Shown here: piece by piece, positions 45,917-54,678 of the stretch
Position numbering within the stretch: position 1 is the stretch's first letter
Layout: each line of letters opens with the position of its first letter
Assembly: GCF_029962605.1 (NCBI RefSeq)
Contig: NZ_CP124750.1
Coordinates: 3,162,001 to 3,226,000, forward strand
Length of the DNA stretch: 64,000 nt
DNA from: Serratia sarumanii
GTDB taxonomy: Bacteria > Pseudomonadota > Gammaproteobacteria > Enterobacterales > Enterobacteriaceae
Direction: 5' to 3'
Made by a program: the position numbers and the translations under genes
The notes under the pieces: model-generated
The model's input: the letters and a program-made list of their open reading frames with translations, nothing else
Databases searched by the model: none
Told to the model about the DNA's origin: nothing

Positions 45917-45946
45917 AAAAAGCCCGTCGGCAAGCGCCGACGGGCC
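45917..45946 (-). terminator. Terminator of the short-chain dehydrogenase gene
   Basis: Stem GCCCGTCGGC / GCCGACGGGC with a four-base loop. Read on the minus strand it is followed by T6. Confidence 0.92.
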
Positions 45947-45961
45947 AACAAAGCACTGTCC

Positions 45962-46696
45962 TCAAGCCTGCGGCAGGCTCACCCCGCCGGCGCGCGCCAA
46001 TTGCGCCAGCAGCGCCGTTTGAAACGCCTCGTCGTATACCGCCGCGTGAGGTTCGAAGCGCTGTTGATGGTGCCAATAGCCGCCGGACGCCAGAGCCTGC
46101 GGCTCATCGCTGCTCACCAGCCACGCCTGCGTCACATGCCCCAGCGCCAGATCGTCTGGCGCATCCGCGCCGCCCATTTTGGTCGGCACCCAGCCGGGAT
46201 CGACCGCGCTGCTGATCACGTCAGGCCACAGGCGCGCCACGGCGGCGGCCAGCGCGGTGACGAACAGTTTGCTGTCCGAATAGGAGCCGGCTGCGCCGCC
46301 GAGCCAGTCCACGCCGCTCAGTTCCGCCACGCCGTCAAAGTGCATGCTGCTGCTCAGATAGACGATACGCTTGGGGCGTTCGATCAGGGCCGTCAGCAGG
46401 TAGGGCGCAACGACGTTCACCGGCATCACCTGCGGCCCGGTAAACATACCGGCGTTGTGGATCACCGCGTCCGGGCGGCCGAGGCGGTTGACCTGCTCGG
46501 CAAGCTGCCGGATCTGCTGCACATCGGACAGATCGCCGATCGTCGCCTGTGCGCCGCGATCCAGCAGATCGCGCACCGCGTCCAAACGGCCGGGCTCACG
46601 CGCATGCAGAATTACCTGATGCCCTTCGTCCAACAGCGTTTGCGCGGCGGCGCGGCCCAGCCCGTCTACCGAACCGGTAATGAAAATGCGTGACAT
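45962..46696 (-). CDS. Short-chain dehydrogenase/reductase
   Basis: 244 residues. Nucleotide-binding ITGSVDGLGRAAAQ (residues 6-19), NAG motif (IHNAGMFTG), catalytic Ser in YLSSSMHFD and the Tyr-Lys pair altered to YSDSK (AGSYSDSKLFV), all in SDR order. It is likely an NAD(P)-dependent oxidoreductase of unknown substrate. Its start lies 14 bases after the preceding flavin-monooxygenase gene stop, so the two are probably co-transcribed. Confidence 0.85.
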   Translation of the reverse strand: MSRIFITGSVDGLGRAAAQTLLDEGHQVILHAREPGRLDAVRDLLDRGAQATIGDLSDVQQIRQLAEQVNRLGRPDAVIHNAGMFTGPQVMPVNVVAPYLLTALIERPKRIVYLSSSMHFDGVAELSGVDWLGGAAGSYSDSKLFVTALAAAVARLWPDVISSAVDPGWVPTKMGGADAPDDLALGHVTQAWLVSSDEPQALASGGYWHHQQRFEPHAAVYDEAFQTALLAQLARAGGVSLPQA

Positions 46697-46709
46697 GCCA
46701 CTCCTCCGT

Positions 46710-47732
46710 TTAGCGCCAGCCGAGCGCCGGCGCGATATGGGTTAAAATCGATTCGATGACGTGGGCGTTGTAATCCACGCCCAGCTGGTTAGGCACGGTC
46801 AGCAGCAGCGTATCCGCTTCGGCGATGGCCTCGTCCTGCGCCAGCTGCTCGATCAGCACGTCCGGCTCGGCGGCATAGCTGCGGCCGAAGATCGCCCGGG
46901 TCTGCGCGTCGATATACCCCAGTTGATCGCCCTCCTTGCCGCCGCCGCCGAAGTAGTTGCGATCCCGCTGATCCACCAGCGCGAAGATGCTGCGGCTGAC
47001 GGAAACCCGCGGCTCGCGCGCATGGCCCGCCTCTTGCCAGGCGGCGCGGTAGGCGCGGATCTGCTTGGCCTGCTGGATATGGAAGGGTTCGCCGGTTTCG
47101 TCGTTCTTGAGCGTCGAGCTTTGCAGGTTCATGCCCAGCTTCGCCGCCCAGACGGCGGTGGCGTTCGAACCGGCGCCCCACCAGATGCGGTCGCGCAGCC
47201 CGGCGGAAAACGGCTCCGGCCGCAGCAGCCCGGGCGGATTCGGGAACATCGGCTGTGGATTGGGCTCGGCGAACCCTTCGCCGCGCAGCGCTTCCAGGAA
47301 CACTTCGGTATGGCGACGGGCCATGTCCGCGTCGCTCTCGCTGTCGGCCGGGGCATAGCCGAAATAGCGCCAGCCGTCGATCACCTGCTCCGGCGAGCCG
47401 CGGCTGATGCCGAGCTGCAGCCGCCCGCCGGCGATCAGATCCGCCGCGCCGGCGTCTTCCACCATGTACAGCGGATTTTCATAACGCATGTCGATCACGC
47501 CGGTGCCGATCTCGATGCGTTGGGTTTTGGCGCCGATGGCGGCCAGCAGCGGGAACGGCGACCCCAGCTGGCGTGCAAAGTGGTGTACGCGAAAATAGGC
47601 GCCGTCCGCCCCCAGATCTTCGGCGGCGACCGCCAGATCGATGGACTGCAGCAGCGCATCCGCCGCGGAACGGGTGCCGGACTGGGCGGAAGGCGACCAG
47701 TGGCCAAACGAGAGAAAACCAATCTTTTTCAT
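46710..47732 (-). CDS. Luciferase-like flavin-dependent oxidoreductase (LLM class)
   Basis: 340 residues starting MKKIGFLSFGHW. Bacterial luciferase-like TIM barrel: GVIDMRYENPLYMVEDAGAA, GGRLQLGISRGSPEQVIDGW and IWWGAGSNATAVWAAKLGMN mark the FMN pocket. Members oxidise diverse organics using reduced flavin from a partner reductase. It is transcribed with the downstream SDR and divergently from the thiamine-salvage operon. Confidence 0.85.
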   Translation of the reverse strand: MKKIGFLSFGHWSPSAQSGTRSAADALLQSIDLAVAAEDLGADGAYFRVHHFARQLGSPFPLLAAIGAKTQRIEIGTGVIDMRYENPLYMVEDAGAADLIAGGRLQLGISRGSPEQVIDGWRYFGYAPADSESDADMARRHTEVFLEALRGEGFAEPNPQPMFPNPPGLLRPEPFSAGLRDRIWWGAGSNATAVWAAKLGMNLQSSTLKNDETGEPFHIQQAKQIRAYRAAWQEAGHAREPRVSVSRSIFALVDQRDRNYFGGGGKEGDQLGYIDAQTRAIFGRSYAAEPDVLIEQLAQDEAIAEADTLLLTVPNQLGVDYNAHVIESILTHIAPALGWR

Positions 47733-47887
47733 CGGGAATCGTCCTCAAAGGCAAAATCATCGGCCTACAGTGACAAAAATCGCGCGCTCTGCGCCAGCAA
47801 AATCGCCCCCGATCGCACTAAACGAACCGATTGCCGCCGCGCCGCCCGGCGATTGTAATCAAAAAACAAATGTCGTATAACAAGCAG

Positions 47888-47972
47888 CTCCGAGGGGTGT
47901 CCTGTTACGGGCTGAGATGGCGCAAGCCGAACCCTTTGAACCTGATCTGGGTCATGCCAGCGAAGGGACGGT
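47888..47972 (+). promoter_or_regulatory. TPP riboswitch (thi box) upstream of tenA
   Basis: Conserved aptamer segments appear in order: GAGGGGTGTCC, GGCTGAGATGG, ACCCTTTGAACCTGATCTGG, ATGCCAGCGAAGGGA. The expression platform (AGGCAAC...GTTGCCT at 47974-48000, no T tract) lies just before the AAGGAGG of tenA, so control of translation initiation is more likely than termination. TPP would repress the operon. Confidence 0.95.
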
Positions 47973-48047
47973 TAGGCAACAACGCTCTCACCCGTTGCCT
48001 GTTCATACCCCAGCGTGCCCGGATCTCCACTGACTCAAGGAGGTCCC

Positions 48048-48731
48048 ATGTCCATCACCACCCTGTTCGAAAGCGGTCTTTACGGCCGGCTGCGCCAACA
48101 TGCCGGCAGCCACTGGCAAGATTACGTTGATCACCCGTTTCTGCAGCAGCTGGCCGCCGGCACCTTGCCCGAACGCGCGTTTCGCCGCTACCTGACCCAG
48201 GACTATCTGTTCCTGCTGCACTTCGCCCGCGCCTACGCGCTGCTGGTCAGCAAGCTGCGCACCCTGCCGGAGATGCGCGCCGCTACCGCCTCGCTCAACG
48301 GCATCGTCGCCGAACTGCCGCTGCACGTGGCCTACTGCGCCGAATGGGGGCTGAGCGAAGCGCAGATCGCCGCCCAGCCGGAAGCGGCGGAAACCATGAA
48401 CTATACCCGCTACGTGCTGGATATCGGCCATGCCGGCGACGCCCTCGATCTGCTGGCTGGCCTGCTGCCCTGCGTGGCCGGCTATGCCGAAATCGGCCTG
48501 CGGCTGCTGCACGATCCCGCCACCCAAATGGAGGGCAATCCTTACGCCTCCTGGATCCGCAACTACGGCGACGAGGGCTATCTGGCCGGCGTGCGCGCCG
48601 CCATCGAGCTGCTGGAAACCGTCGGCCACCAGCGCGGCGCACAAGGCCGCTTCACCGAGCTGGCGCAGATTTTCACCACCGCCACCCAGCTGGAATCGGC
48701 ATTTTGGCAAATGGGGCTGAACGCCTCATGA
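48048..48731 (+). CDS. tenA: Aminopyrimidine aminohydrolase TenA
   Basis: 227 residues from ATG 48048 with AAGGAGG seven bases before; 11 extra upstream codons are open. All-helical TenA/HemO fold: DHPFLQQLAAGTLPERAFRR, YLTQDYLFLLHFARAYALL, and the cysteine motif LLPCVAGYAEIG (Cys142), the mark of the TenA_C class that hydrolyses 4-amino-5-aminomethyl-2-methylpyrimidine to the thiamine pyrimidine HMP. It opens a TPP-riboswitch operon with an importer, so the operon salvages degraded thiamine. Confidence 0.93.
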   Translation: MSITTLFESGLYGRLRQHAGSHWQDYVDHPFLQQLAAGTLPERAFRRYLTQDYLFLLHFARAYALLVSKLRTLPEMRAATASLNGIVAELPLHVAYCAEWGLSEAQIAAQPEAAETMNYTRYVLDIGHAGDALDLLAGLLPCVAGYAEIGLRLLHDPATQMEGNPYASWIRNYGDEGYLAGVRAAIELLETVGHQRGAQGRFTELAQIFTTATQLESAFWQMGLNAS

Positions 48732-49468
48732 CCACCCCGCGTCTCCCGCCCGGCATCCAGGTGCGGGATCTCAGCCTGCGTTTCGGTCAGCAAATCGTCT
48801 TCGACCGGCTGAGCTTCGACATCGCCGGCGGCAGCTTCGTCGCCCTGCTCGGAGCCAGCGGCGCCGGCAAAACCAGCCTGCTGAAGATCATCGCCGGCCT
48901 GGCGCAGGCCACCTCAGGCACGGTGACCGGCAGCGACGGTTTGCCGATCGCCGGGCGCATCGCCTACATGGGGCAAAAAGACCTGCTCTACCCGTGGCTG
49001 ACCGTCGAAGAAAACGTCGCCCTCGGCGCGCGGCTGCGCGGCGAAACGCCGGACCGGGCGTGGGCGGCGCACCTGCTGGAACGCGTGGGCCTGGCCGCTC
49101 ATGGCCGCAGCCTGCCCGCCGCGCTGTCCGGCGGCATGCGCCAGCGCGCCGCCATCGCCCGCACGCTCTATGAACGCCAGCCGATCGTGCTGATGGATGA
49201 ACCCTTTTCGGCGCTGGACGCCATCACCCGCGCCGAGATCCAGAGCCTGGCCGCCGAACTGCTGGCGCAAAACACCGTGCTGCTGATCACCCACGACCCG
49301 ATGGAAGCCTGCCGCCTGAGCCACCGGCTGCTGGTGCTGTCGCCCTGGCCGCTGGGCCTCGACGATACCCACCGCATCAGCGGGCGGCCGCCGCGTGCGC
49401 CGGATGACGCCGGCCTGCTGAAAAGCCAGGCCGAGCTGCTGCAGCAGATGGTGAGGGCCGCGCAATGA
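48728..49468 (+). CDS. thiZ: Thiamine-precursor ABC transporter ATP-binding protein ThiZ
   Basis: 246 residues from the ATG that overlaps the tenA stop by four bases; the longer open frame back to 48344 lies inside tenA in another frame. Walker A LGASGAGKTSLLK, ABC signature LSGGMRQRAAIARTL, Walker B IVLMDEPFSALD and switch His ITHDPMEA are complete. It powers import of formylaminopyrimidine or a related thiamine breakdown product with ThiX and ThiY. Confidence 0.92.
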   Translation: MTTPRLPPGIQVRDLSLRFGQQIVFDRLSFDIAGGSFVALLGASGAGKTSLLKIIAGLAQATSGTVTGSDGLPIAGRIAYMGQKDLLYPWLTVEENVALGARLRGETPDRAWAAHLLERVGLAAHGRSLPAALSGGMRQRAAIARTLYERQPIVLMDEPFSALDAITRAEIQSLAAELLAQNTVLLITHDPMEACRLSHRLLVLSPWPLGLDDTHRISGRPPRAPDDAGLLKSQAELLQQMVRAAQ

Positions 49469-50232
49469 ATATCGCCAAAGAGCGCGGCCTCACCCGCCTG
49501 CGGCGCGGGCTGACGGTGTTCGTCGGCCTGCTGCTGCTGTGGTGGCTGGCGGCGCAAAGCGGCATTCCGGCCTTCCTGCTGCCCACGCCGGGCGCGGTGG
49601 CGCAGGCGCTGTGGGACGGGCGCGGCTATCTCACCTGGCACACGCTGATCACCGCTTCGGAGATCGTCAGCGGGCTGGCGCTGGGCGTGCTGCTCGGCGC
49701 GGCGCTGGCGCTGTGCATGATCTTCTCGCCACGCCTGCAGCGCTGGCTGATGCCGCTGGTGCTCACCAGCCAGGCGATACCGGTGTTCGCCCTGGCGCCG
49801 CTGCTGGTGCTGTGGTTCGGCTTCGGCATGAGCGCCAAGGTGGCGATGGCGGTGCTGGTGATTTTCTTCCCGGTGGTGTCGGCCTTTTTCGACGGGCTGC
49901 GCCGGGTCAACAACGACTATCTCGATCTGGCGCGCACGATGCGCGCTTCGCGCTGGGCGCAGCTGCGGCACGTGCGGCTGATGGCGGCGCTACCGGCCTT
50001 CGGCTCCGGCCTGCGCATGGCCGCCGCCGTCGCGCCGATCGGCGCCATCATCGGCGAATGGGTCGGCTCGGCCGAAGGGCTGGGCTACGTGATGCTGAAC
50101 GCCAACGCGCGCATGCAGACCGACGTCTGCTTCGCCGCGCTGTTTATTTTGGTGCTGATGACCGTGCTGCTGTGGGCCGCGGTGGATGCGCTGCTGCGGC
50201 GCCTGATCGCCTGGGCGCCGGAAAACGACTGA
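49465..50232 (+). CDS. thiX: Thiamine-precursor ABC transporter permease ThiX
   Basis: 255 residues, overlapping thiZ by four bases. About six hydrophobic segments (VFVGLLLLWWLAAQ onward) and the permease EAA-type loop YLDLARTMRASRWAQLRHVRL around residues 151-171, as in the SsuC/TauC/ThiX family. It forms the membrane channel of the pyrimidine importer. Confidence 0.92.
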   Translation: MNIAKERGLTRLRRGLTVFVGLLLLWWLAAQSGIPAFLLPTPGAVAQALWDGRGYLTWHTLITASEIVSGLALGVLLGAALALCMIFSPRLQRWLMPLVLTSQAIPVFALAPLLVLWFGFGMSAKVAMAVLVIFFPVVSAFFDGLRRVNNDYLDLARTMRASRWAQLRHVRLMAALPAFGSGLRMAAAVAPIGAIIGEWVGSAEGLGYVMLNANARMQTDVCFAALFILVLMTVLLWAAVDALLRRLIAWAPEND

Positions 50233-50267
50233 TGATTGCAACCATAACCAGGGATAAAGGAACGACC

Positions 50268-51203
50268 ATGATCAAACAAACCCTCTGCGGGCTGCTGCTC
50301 GGCGCCGCCATCACCGGCCAGGCCGGCGCGGCCGAAAAGCTGACGCTGGTGCTCGACTGGTACATCAACCCCGATCACGCGCCGATTATGGTGGCCGAGC
50401 AGATCGGCGCCTTCAAGGCCGCAGGGCTGGACGTCAAGATCGTGCCGCCGTCCGATCCGGCGCTGCCGCCGCGGCTGGTGGCCGCCAAACAGGCCGACCT
50501 CGCCATCACTTACCAACCGCAGCTGCATTTCTTCGCCGATCAGGGCCTGCCGCTGATGCGCGTCGGCACGCTGATCAACACGCCGCTGAATACGGTGATC
50601 GCGCTGGATAAAAACATCACGTCGCCGGCGGATCTCAAGGGCAAGACGGTGGGTTACTCGGTCAGCGGCATCGAACAGGCGACGCTGGCCACCATGGTCG
50701 AACACGAACACCTCAAGCCGCAGGACATCAAGCTCATCAACGTCAACTTCCAGCTGACCAGCGCCCTGCTGGCGGGCCAGGTCGATGCAGTGATCGGCGG
50801 CTACCGCAACATCGAAGCGCTGGAGCTGAAGCTGCAGGGCAAGACGCCGGTGGTGTTCAACGTCGAAGATTACGGCGTGCCGGCCTACGACGAGCTGATC
50901 ATCGTCGCCCACCGCGATGCGGTGAACGAGCCGAAAATCCGCAAGTTCCTCGCCGCGCTGAAGCAAGGCAGCGACTACCTGCACGCGCACCCGCAGGACA
51001 CCTGGCTGGCGTTCGCCAAGGCGCACCCGGAGCTGAATACCGAGCTGAACAAACAGGCGTGGCAAGCCAGCCTGCCGCTGTTCGCGCGCGATCCGGCCAA
51101 GCTGGATCGCGCCCGCTACCAGACTTACGAACAGTTCCTGTTCGACAACAAGCTGATCAAGAAAATCACCCCGGTGGAACAGTACGCGGTGGAGCTGGAT
51201 TAA
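50268..51203 (+). CDS. thiY: Thiamine-precursor ABC transporter substrate-binding protein ThiY
   Basis: 311 residues from ATG 50268 with AAAGGA upstream; the frame is open far into thiX, but this start gives the signal peptide (CGLLLGAAITGQAGAA). The NMT1/THI5-like fold is clear: KLTLVLDWYINPDHAPIMVA, DLAITYQPQLHFFADQGLPL and GKTVGYSVSGIEQATLATM. It binds N-formyl-4-amino-5-aminomethyl-2-methylpyrimidine or a similar ligand in the periplasm. The yeast THI5 iron-site cysteine cluster is absent, so it is a binding protein, not a synthase. Confidence 0.92.
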   Translation: MIKQTLCGLLLGAAITGQAGAAEKLTLVLDWYINPDHAPIMVAEQIGAFKAAGLDVKIVPPSDPALPPRLVAAKQADLAITYQPQLHFFADQGLPLMRVGTLINTPLNTVIALDKNITSPADLKGKTVGYSVSGIEQATLATMVEHEHLKPQDIKLINVNFQLTSALLAGQVDAVIGGYRNIEALELKLQGKTPVVFNVEDYGVPAYDELIIVAHRDAVNEPKIRKFLAALKQGSDYLHAHPQDTWLAFAKAHPELNTELNKQAWQASLPLFARDPAKLDRARYQTYEQFLFDNKLIKKITPVEQYAVELD

Positions 51204-51210
51204 CGAGGCG

Positions 51211-51250
51211 GAACAGCTGCTGCAGGCGTGCAGCGGCTGTTCGCTTTGGT
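51211..51250 (+). terminator. Possible terminator after thiY
   Basis: GAACAGC (51211-51217) pairs with GCTGTTC (51235-51241) with an imperfect inner stem; a weak T-containing stretch follows. Confidence 0.45.
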
Positions 51251-51311
51251 TGCGATACCCTATGCGTCGGGCTTATCATCGCGCTCTGTCGAAAGAAACA
51301 GTGGGACGAAA

Positions 51312-52223
51312 ATGGCCACGCTCAGCCGCACAGAACTCGCCGAACTTAATGTGTTCTCCATCATTTGCCGCAAGAAAAGTTTCCGGTTGGCGGCCGTGGA
51401 GCTCGGCGTCAGCACATCGGCTCTCAGCCACGCCATGCGTTCGCTTGAAGAGCGCCTCGGCGTAAAGCTGTTGAACAGAACCAACCGCTCGGTCGTTCCC
51501 ACACCGGCAGGCGTGGCCCTGGTAACCGAACTCGATCGCGGATTCGACTACATCAAATCCGCCCTCTCGACATTGGAACCGTATCGCGATGAACCCATCG
51601 GCCACCTTCGCCTGAACATTCCGCATGATGCGCTCGATTTGCTCATCGCCCCCGTCATGGAAAGCTACGCCCAAACACATCCCAAAATAGCGCTGGAAGT
51701 GGCCGTCAATAACCATCAGGTAGACATCATCAAAGAAGGCTTCGACGCCGGCATCCGGTATGGCGAGATCATCCCCAAAGACATGATTGCCGTTCCTCTG
51801 ACCGGCAGTCTGAAATGGGTCGTCGTCGCCGCTCCGGCCTATCTGGCAAAATATGGCGCGCCAGGCTCACCGTCGGAGTTGAAAGATCACAGTTGCATCA
51901 ACATGCGATTGGGAGATGGCGCGGTATATCAATGGGAATTGGGCAACGATGAGGCGTTTTGCCGGTTGCCGGTGAATGGGCAATATATTTTCAGTGAAAC
52001 CTCAATGATTATCAAAGCGGCGCTCGCCGGGCTGGGGTTGGCCTACTGTCTGGAAATGCAAATCGATGAACACTTGCGCACTGGCGAATTGCAATGCGTC
52101 ATGCCCCATTGGTCGCATCTCAGCGCCCCCTTTATGATGTACTACCCCAGCCGCCGCCAGCTGCAACCAGGATTGCGGCCTTTGATTGAGCTGATAAAAG
52201 CGCGGCATCGCTCCCCTGGTTGA
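51312..52223 (+). CDS. LysR-family transcriptional regulator
   Basis: 303 residues from ATG 51312 (MATLSRTELAELN); the 28 upstream codons are unlikely. LysR HTH (FSIICRKKSFRLAAVELGVS, TSALSHAMRSLEERLGVKLL) and a substrate-binding-like domain (HLRLNIPHDALDLLIAPVME, YCLEMQIDEHLRTGELQCVM). It is the CrgA/AaeR-like subgroup with the PSRRQLQPGLRPLIELI ending. It is read in the same direction as the cupin and aldo-keto reductase genes downstream, which may be its targets. Confidence 0.88.
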   Translation: MATLSRTELAELNVFSIICRKKSFRLAAVELGVSTSALSHAMRSLEERLGVKLLNRTNRSVVPTPAGVALVTELDRGFDYIKSALSTLEPYRDEPIGHLRLNIPHDALDLLIAPVMESYAQTHPKIALEVAVNNHQVDIIKEGFDAGIRYGEIIPKDMIAVPLTGSLKWVVVAAPAYLAKYGAPGSPSELKDHSCINMRLGDGAVYQWELGNDEAFCRLPVNGQYIFSETSMIIKAALAGLGLAYCLEMQIDEHLRTGELQCVMPHWSHLSAPFMMYYPSRRQLQPGLRPLIELIKARHRSPG

Positions 52224-52427
52224 TATCGGCTCAACGCTTCGTCAAAAAACATTCAATGCATTGTATTGTATTCTGTCAGTGATGTGCGGGAACGTTGAAA
52301 TAAGGGTGTTCGTCCGCACGCAATATTATCCAGCCTGAGATAAAACATAGTGACACCGTCGCTTGAGCCATGAATGTTTTATTTCAGTGACCGGTTAATC
52401 ACGCCTATCATTTACAGTGAGCGCAGT

Positions 52428-52826
52428 ATGAACGCATTATATTTTGATCTGGAAGAAAGGAAAAAACACTTTCCTGACACCGCCGACTCTCTGATCGTCG
52501 ATATGTACCTTGATGATACGCCGCAGGGCAGCGTCCGCCTGTTTCGCGTTTATGCCGAGGTTCCCGCACACTACCACCAACAATGTGATGAAATCTTGAA
52601 CGTCGTGGAAGGCGCGCTGGAGTTTCAGGCCGGCAACGATGTCAAAAGAGTTTTAGCCGAAAACCAAATGGTGATATTTAAACGAAACACCGTTCACAGC
52701 ATCAATCCTTTTAACGGCAAGCCCGTATATTTTTTATCTATCGATACACCTCGTCGGGAAGCCTCTGACGTGCACTTTATTAATCCTGCTCACGAACATT
52801 TAAAATTCATCAGCCATATTGGGTAA
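52428..52826 (+). CDS. Small cupin-domain protein
   Basis: 132 residues from ATG 52428 (MNALYFDLEERK); the frame opens at 52374. Single cupin barrel with metal-site pattern EVPAHYHQQCDEILNVVEGA (His-x-His...Glu) and a second histidine in KRNTVHSINPF. Such proteins are sugar or polyketide isomerases, or sensors. It lies six bases before the aldo-keto reductase gene, so the two form a unit, probably under the upstream LysR regulator. Its substrate is unknown. Confidence 0.8.
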   Translation: MNALYFDLEERKKHFPDTADSLIVDMYLDDTPQGSVRLFRVYAEVPAHYHQQCDEILNVVEGALEFQAGNDVKRVLAENQMVIFKRNTVHSINPFNGKPVYFLSIDTPRREASDVHFINPAHEHLKFISHIG

Positions 52827-52831
52827 AGAAT

Positions 52832-53656
52832 ATGCGTAATTCACAACACCGGTTCACCAATGACGGCAACGCGATGCCTGCCATCGGATTCGGCGTCTGG
52901 CAGTCGCGAGGAGATGAATTGATCGGCGCCGTTCAATGCGCGCTTGATGCGGGCTATCGCCTCGTCGATACGGCCGCAATCTATGGCAACGAATCTGAAG
53001 TGGGCAGCGCAATAAAAACTGCGGGCGTGTGCCGGGAAGATATATTCATCACCACCAAGCTATGGAACGACCGGCATGACGACGTTGAGAACGCCTTCAA
53101 CGAAAGCCTGACCAAGCTCGGTTGCGACTATGTCGATCTGTATTTGATTCACTGGCCGGTATCCGGGCAAAACCTGTTCGTTTCCGCCTGGGATGCCATG
53201 ATAAAACTCCGCGACAGCGGGCGAGTCAAAAATATCGGGGTAAGCAACTTTTCCATCGAGCAAATACGCCGCCTGGAGGCTGAAACCGGCGTCCTGCCCG
53301 CAGTCAATCAACTGCAAATCCACCCTTTTAATCAGCAACGAGAGTTGGTTGATTGGCTGCGCACTCAGGGGATCATCACGCAGGCCTGGAGCCCGCTTGG
53401 CCACGGCAACCAAAACATATTAACCCACCCCGTCATCTTGAAAATTGCCGAACAGCAGCATAAAACCCCTGCCCAGATCGTATTACGCTGGCTGTATGAA
53501 AACCAAATCATTGCGCTGCCGAAATCCAGTACGCCGCAAAGAATACGGGAAAATATTGATATCTTTGACTTTAACCTGTCCACATCCGAACTGTCGGCGA
53601 TAAACGCACTGGATCGCGGCCTCAACGTCGGCAACGATCCCGACGCCTTCAGGTAG
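52832..53656 (+). CDS. Aldo/keto reductase (DkgA-like)
   Basis: 274 residues. NADPH-dependent (beta/alpha)8 barrel with the catalytic tetrad visible: Asp46 and Tyr51 (DTAAIYGNE), Lys76 (TTKLW), His107 (LIHWPVS). C-terminal IALPKSSTPQRIRENIDIFD binds the cofactor phosphate. It resembles 2,5-diketo-D-gluconate reductases and methylglyoxal reductases. Its end overlaps by eight bases the end of the opposite-strand binding-protein-like gene. Confidence 0.88.
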   Translation: MRNSQHRFTNDGNAMPAIGFGVWQSRGDELIGAVQCALDAGYRLVDTAAIYGNESEVGSAIKTAGVCREDIFITTKLWNDRHDDVENAFNESLTKLGCDYVDLYLIHWPVSGQNLFVSAWDAMIKLRDSGRVKNIGVSNFSIEQIRRLEAETGVLPAVNQLQIHPFNQQRELVDWLRTQGIITQAWSPLGHGNQNILTHPVILKIAEQQHKTPAQIVLRWLYENQIIALPKSSTPQRIRENIDIFDFNLSTSELSAINALDRGLNVGNDPDAFR

Positions 53657-54392
53657 CCGAGGCGGCCGGCGGCGCCACCGTCACCTCACCCTGGCCGCTG
53701 CGCTGCAAGGCCGCCTTCACCAGCCCGTTGGCCTTGCAGCGCTCGATAAAATCGTTCACGTAGGCGGCGCCCTGCGTTTTTTGCCGCGGCACCGCCATTG
53801 CCTGGCGGATAGCGGTGAAATGCCCGTCCAGCACCCGGTAGCCGGGATGGACGGCCGCAGCGGCCAGCAGCGGTTGGCGCACGCCGGCCGCCGCCTCCAG
53901 CCCCCGGTCGAAAAACAGCGCGATCGCCTCGGCAGAGGTTGCCGCCCGCACCAGTTGCGCCTGCTGCAGCGTGCGCGATAAAAACAGATCGTACGCCGCC
54001 CCCTGGCCGACCGCGATGCGCACCTCCGGCCTGTCGAGCTGCGCCACCTCAAAGTAAGGCGCGTCGTTCGCCACCAGGTAAGTCCCCTCGATGATCACGT
54101 ACGGCTCGCTGAAGGCGATCTGCGCCGCGCGCACCGGCTCGATGGCCATAAACGCCAGGTTCCAGGCGCCGCTGTCCAGGTCGGCGAACACCTTGCCCGC
54201 CGCGTCATAGGTGACCAGTTCGAGCGCCACGCCCAGCTCCTGGGCCAGCGCGGCGGCCAGCTCCACCGAAGCGCCTTGCGGTTTGCCGCCGGCTCCGGCC
54301 TGCGCCAGCACCGGATTGCCGTAGTTGATCGCCGCGCGCAACACGCCTTGCGGGGCCAGATCGTCGAGTACCGCGGCGGGAATCGTCTGCAT
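53649..54392 (-). CDS. Substrate-binding-protein-like protein without a signal peptide
   Basis: 247 residues. The fold of amino-acid-type solute-binding proteins is evident: GVLRAAINYGNPVLAQ, GASVELAAALAQELGVALEL, NLAFMAIEPVRAAQIAFSEP and RIAVGQGAAYDLFLSRTL. The N-terminus (MQTIPAAVLDDLAPQGVLRA) has no hydrophobic core, so export is not expected, and no permease or ATPase gene is adjacent. It may be a cytoplasmic sensor or enzyme that reused the fold. An alternative upstream start in this frame with a signal peptide is not seen. Confidence 0.8.
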   Translation of the reverse strand: MQTIPAAVLDDLAPQGVLRAAINYGNPVLAQAGAGGKPQGASVELAAALAQELGVALELVTYDAAGKVFADLDSGAWNLAFMAIEPVRAAQIAFSEPYVIIEGTYLVANDAPYFEVAQLDRPEVRIAVGQGAAYDLFLSRTLQQAQLVRAATSAEAIALFFDRGLEAAAGVRQPLLAAAAVHPGYRVLDGHFTAIRQAMAVPRQKTQGAAYVNDFIERCKANGLVKAALQRSGQGEVTVAPPAASAT

Positions 54393-54678
54393 ACTTCCTC
54401 CTGAATGGCTGATGGGCGCGCCGTCGTGGCGCTCATTAAGCGTAGAGCGAAACCTCCGACCAGCAAGCTTTCGCCGCCGAAGCCGCCGCCGGCGTGATTA
54501 ACGTCACACTATTGTCATAAAAATGTACAATAGCCGCCGTTCGTCGGCCGTAGCGGGAGATTGCGCGTTGTTCCGCCGCCGGCAATAGGCTATACCCTTC
54601 ACTTTTCGCGCCGCGGCACGCTCGGCGGCGCAGACCAGGGCAGCAACGGTTTTATTTCAATCAGACAGGGTTTGGCGG
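54393..54678. other. Intergenic region upstream of opgB
   Basis: 286 bases between divergent genes with no supportable coding sequence. A TTGTCATAAA stretch near 54512 lies in the most AT-rich part and could contribute to a promoter for opgB, but I find no strong hexamer pair. Confidence 0.4.

Noticed and set aside
44879..46693. 604-residue plus-strand frame across the GlxA and SDR genes
   Set aside because: Spans two well-supported minus-strand genes and the terminator between them; low-complexity shadow.
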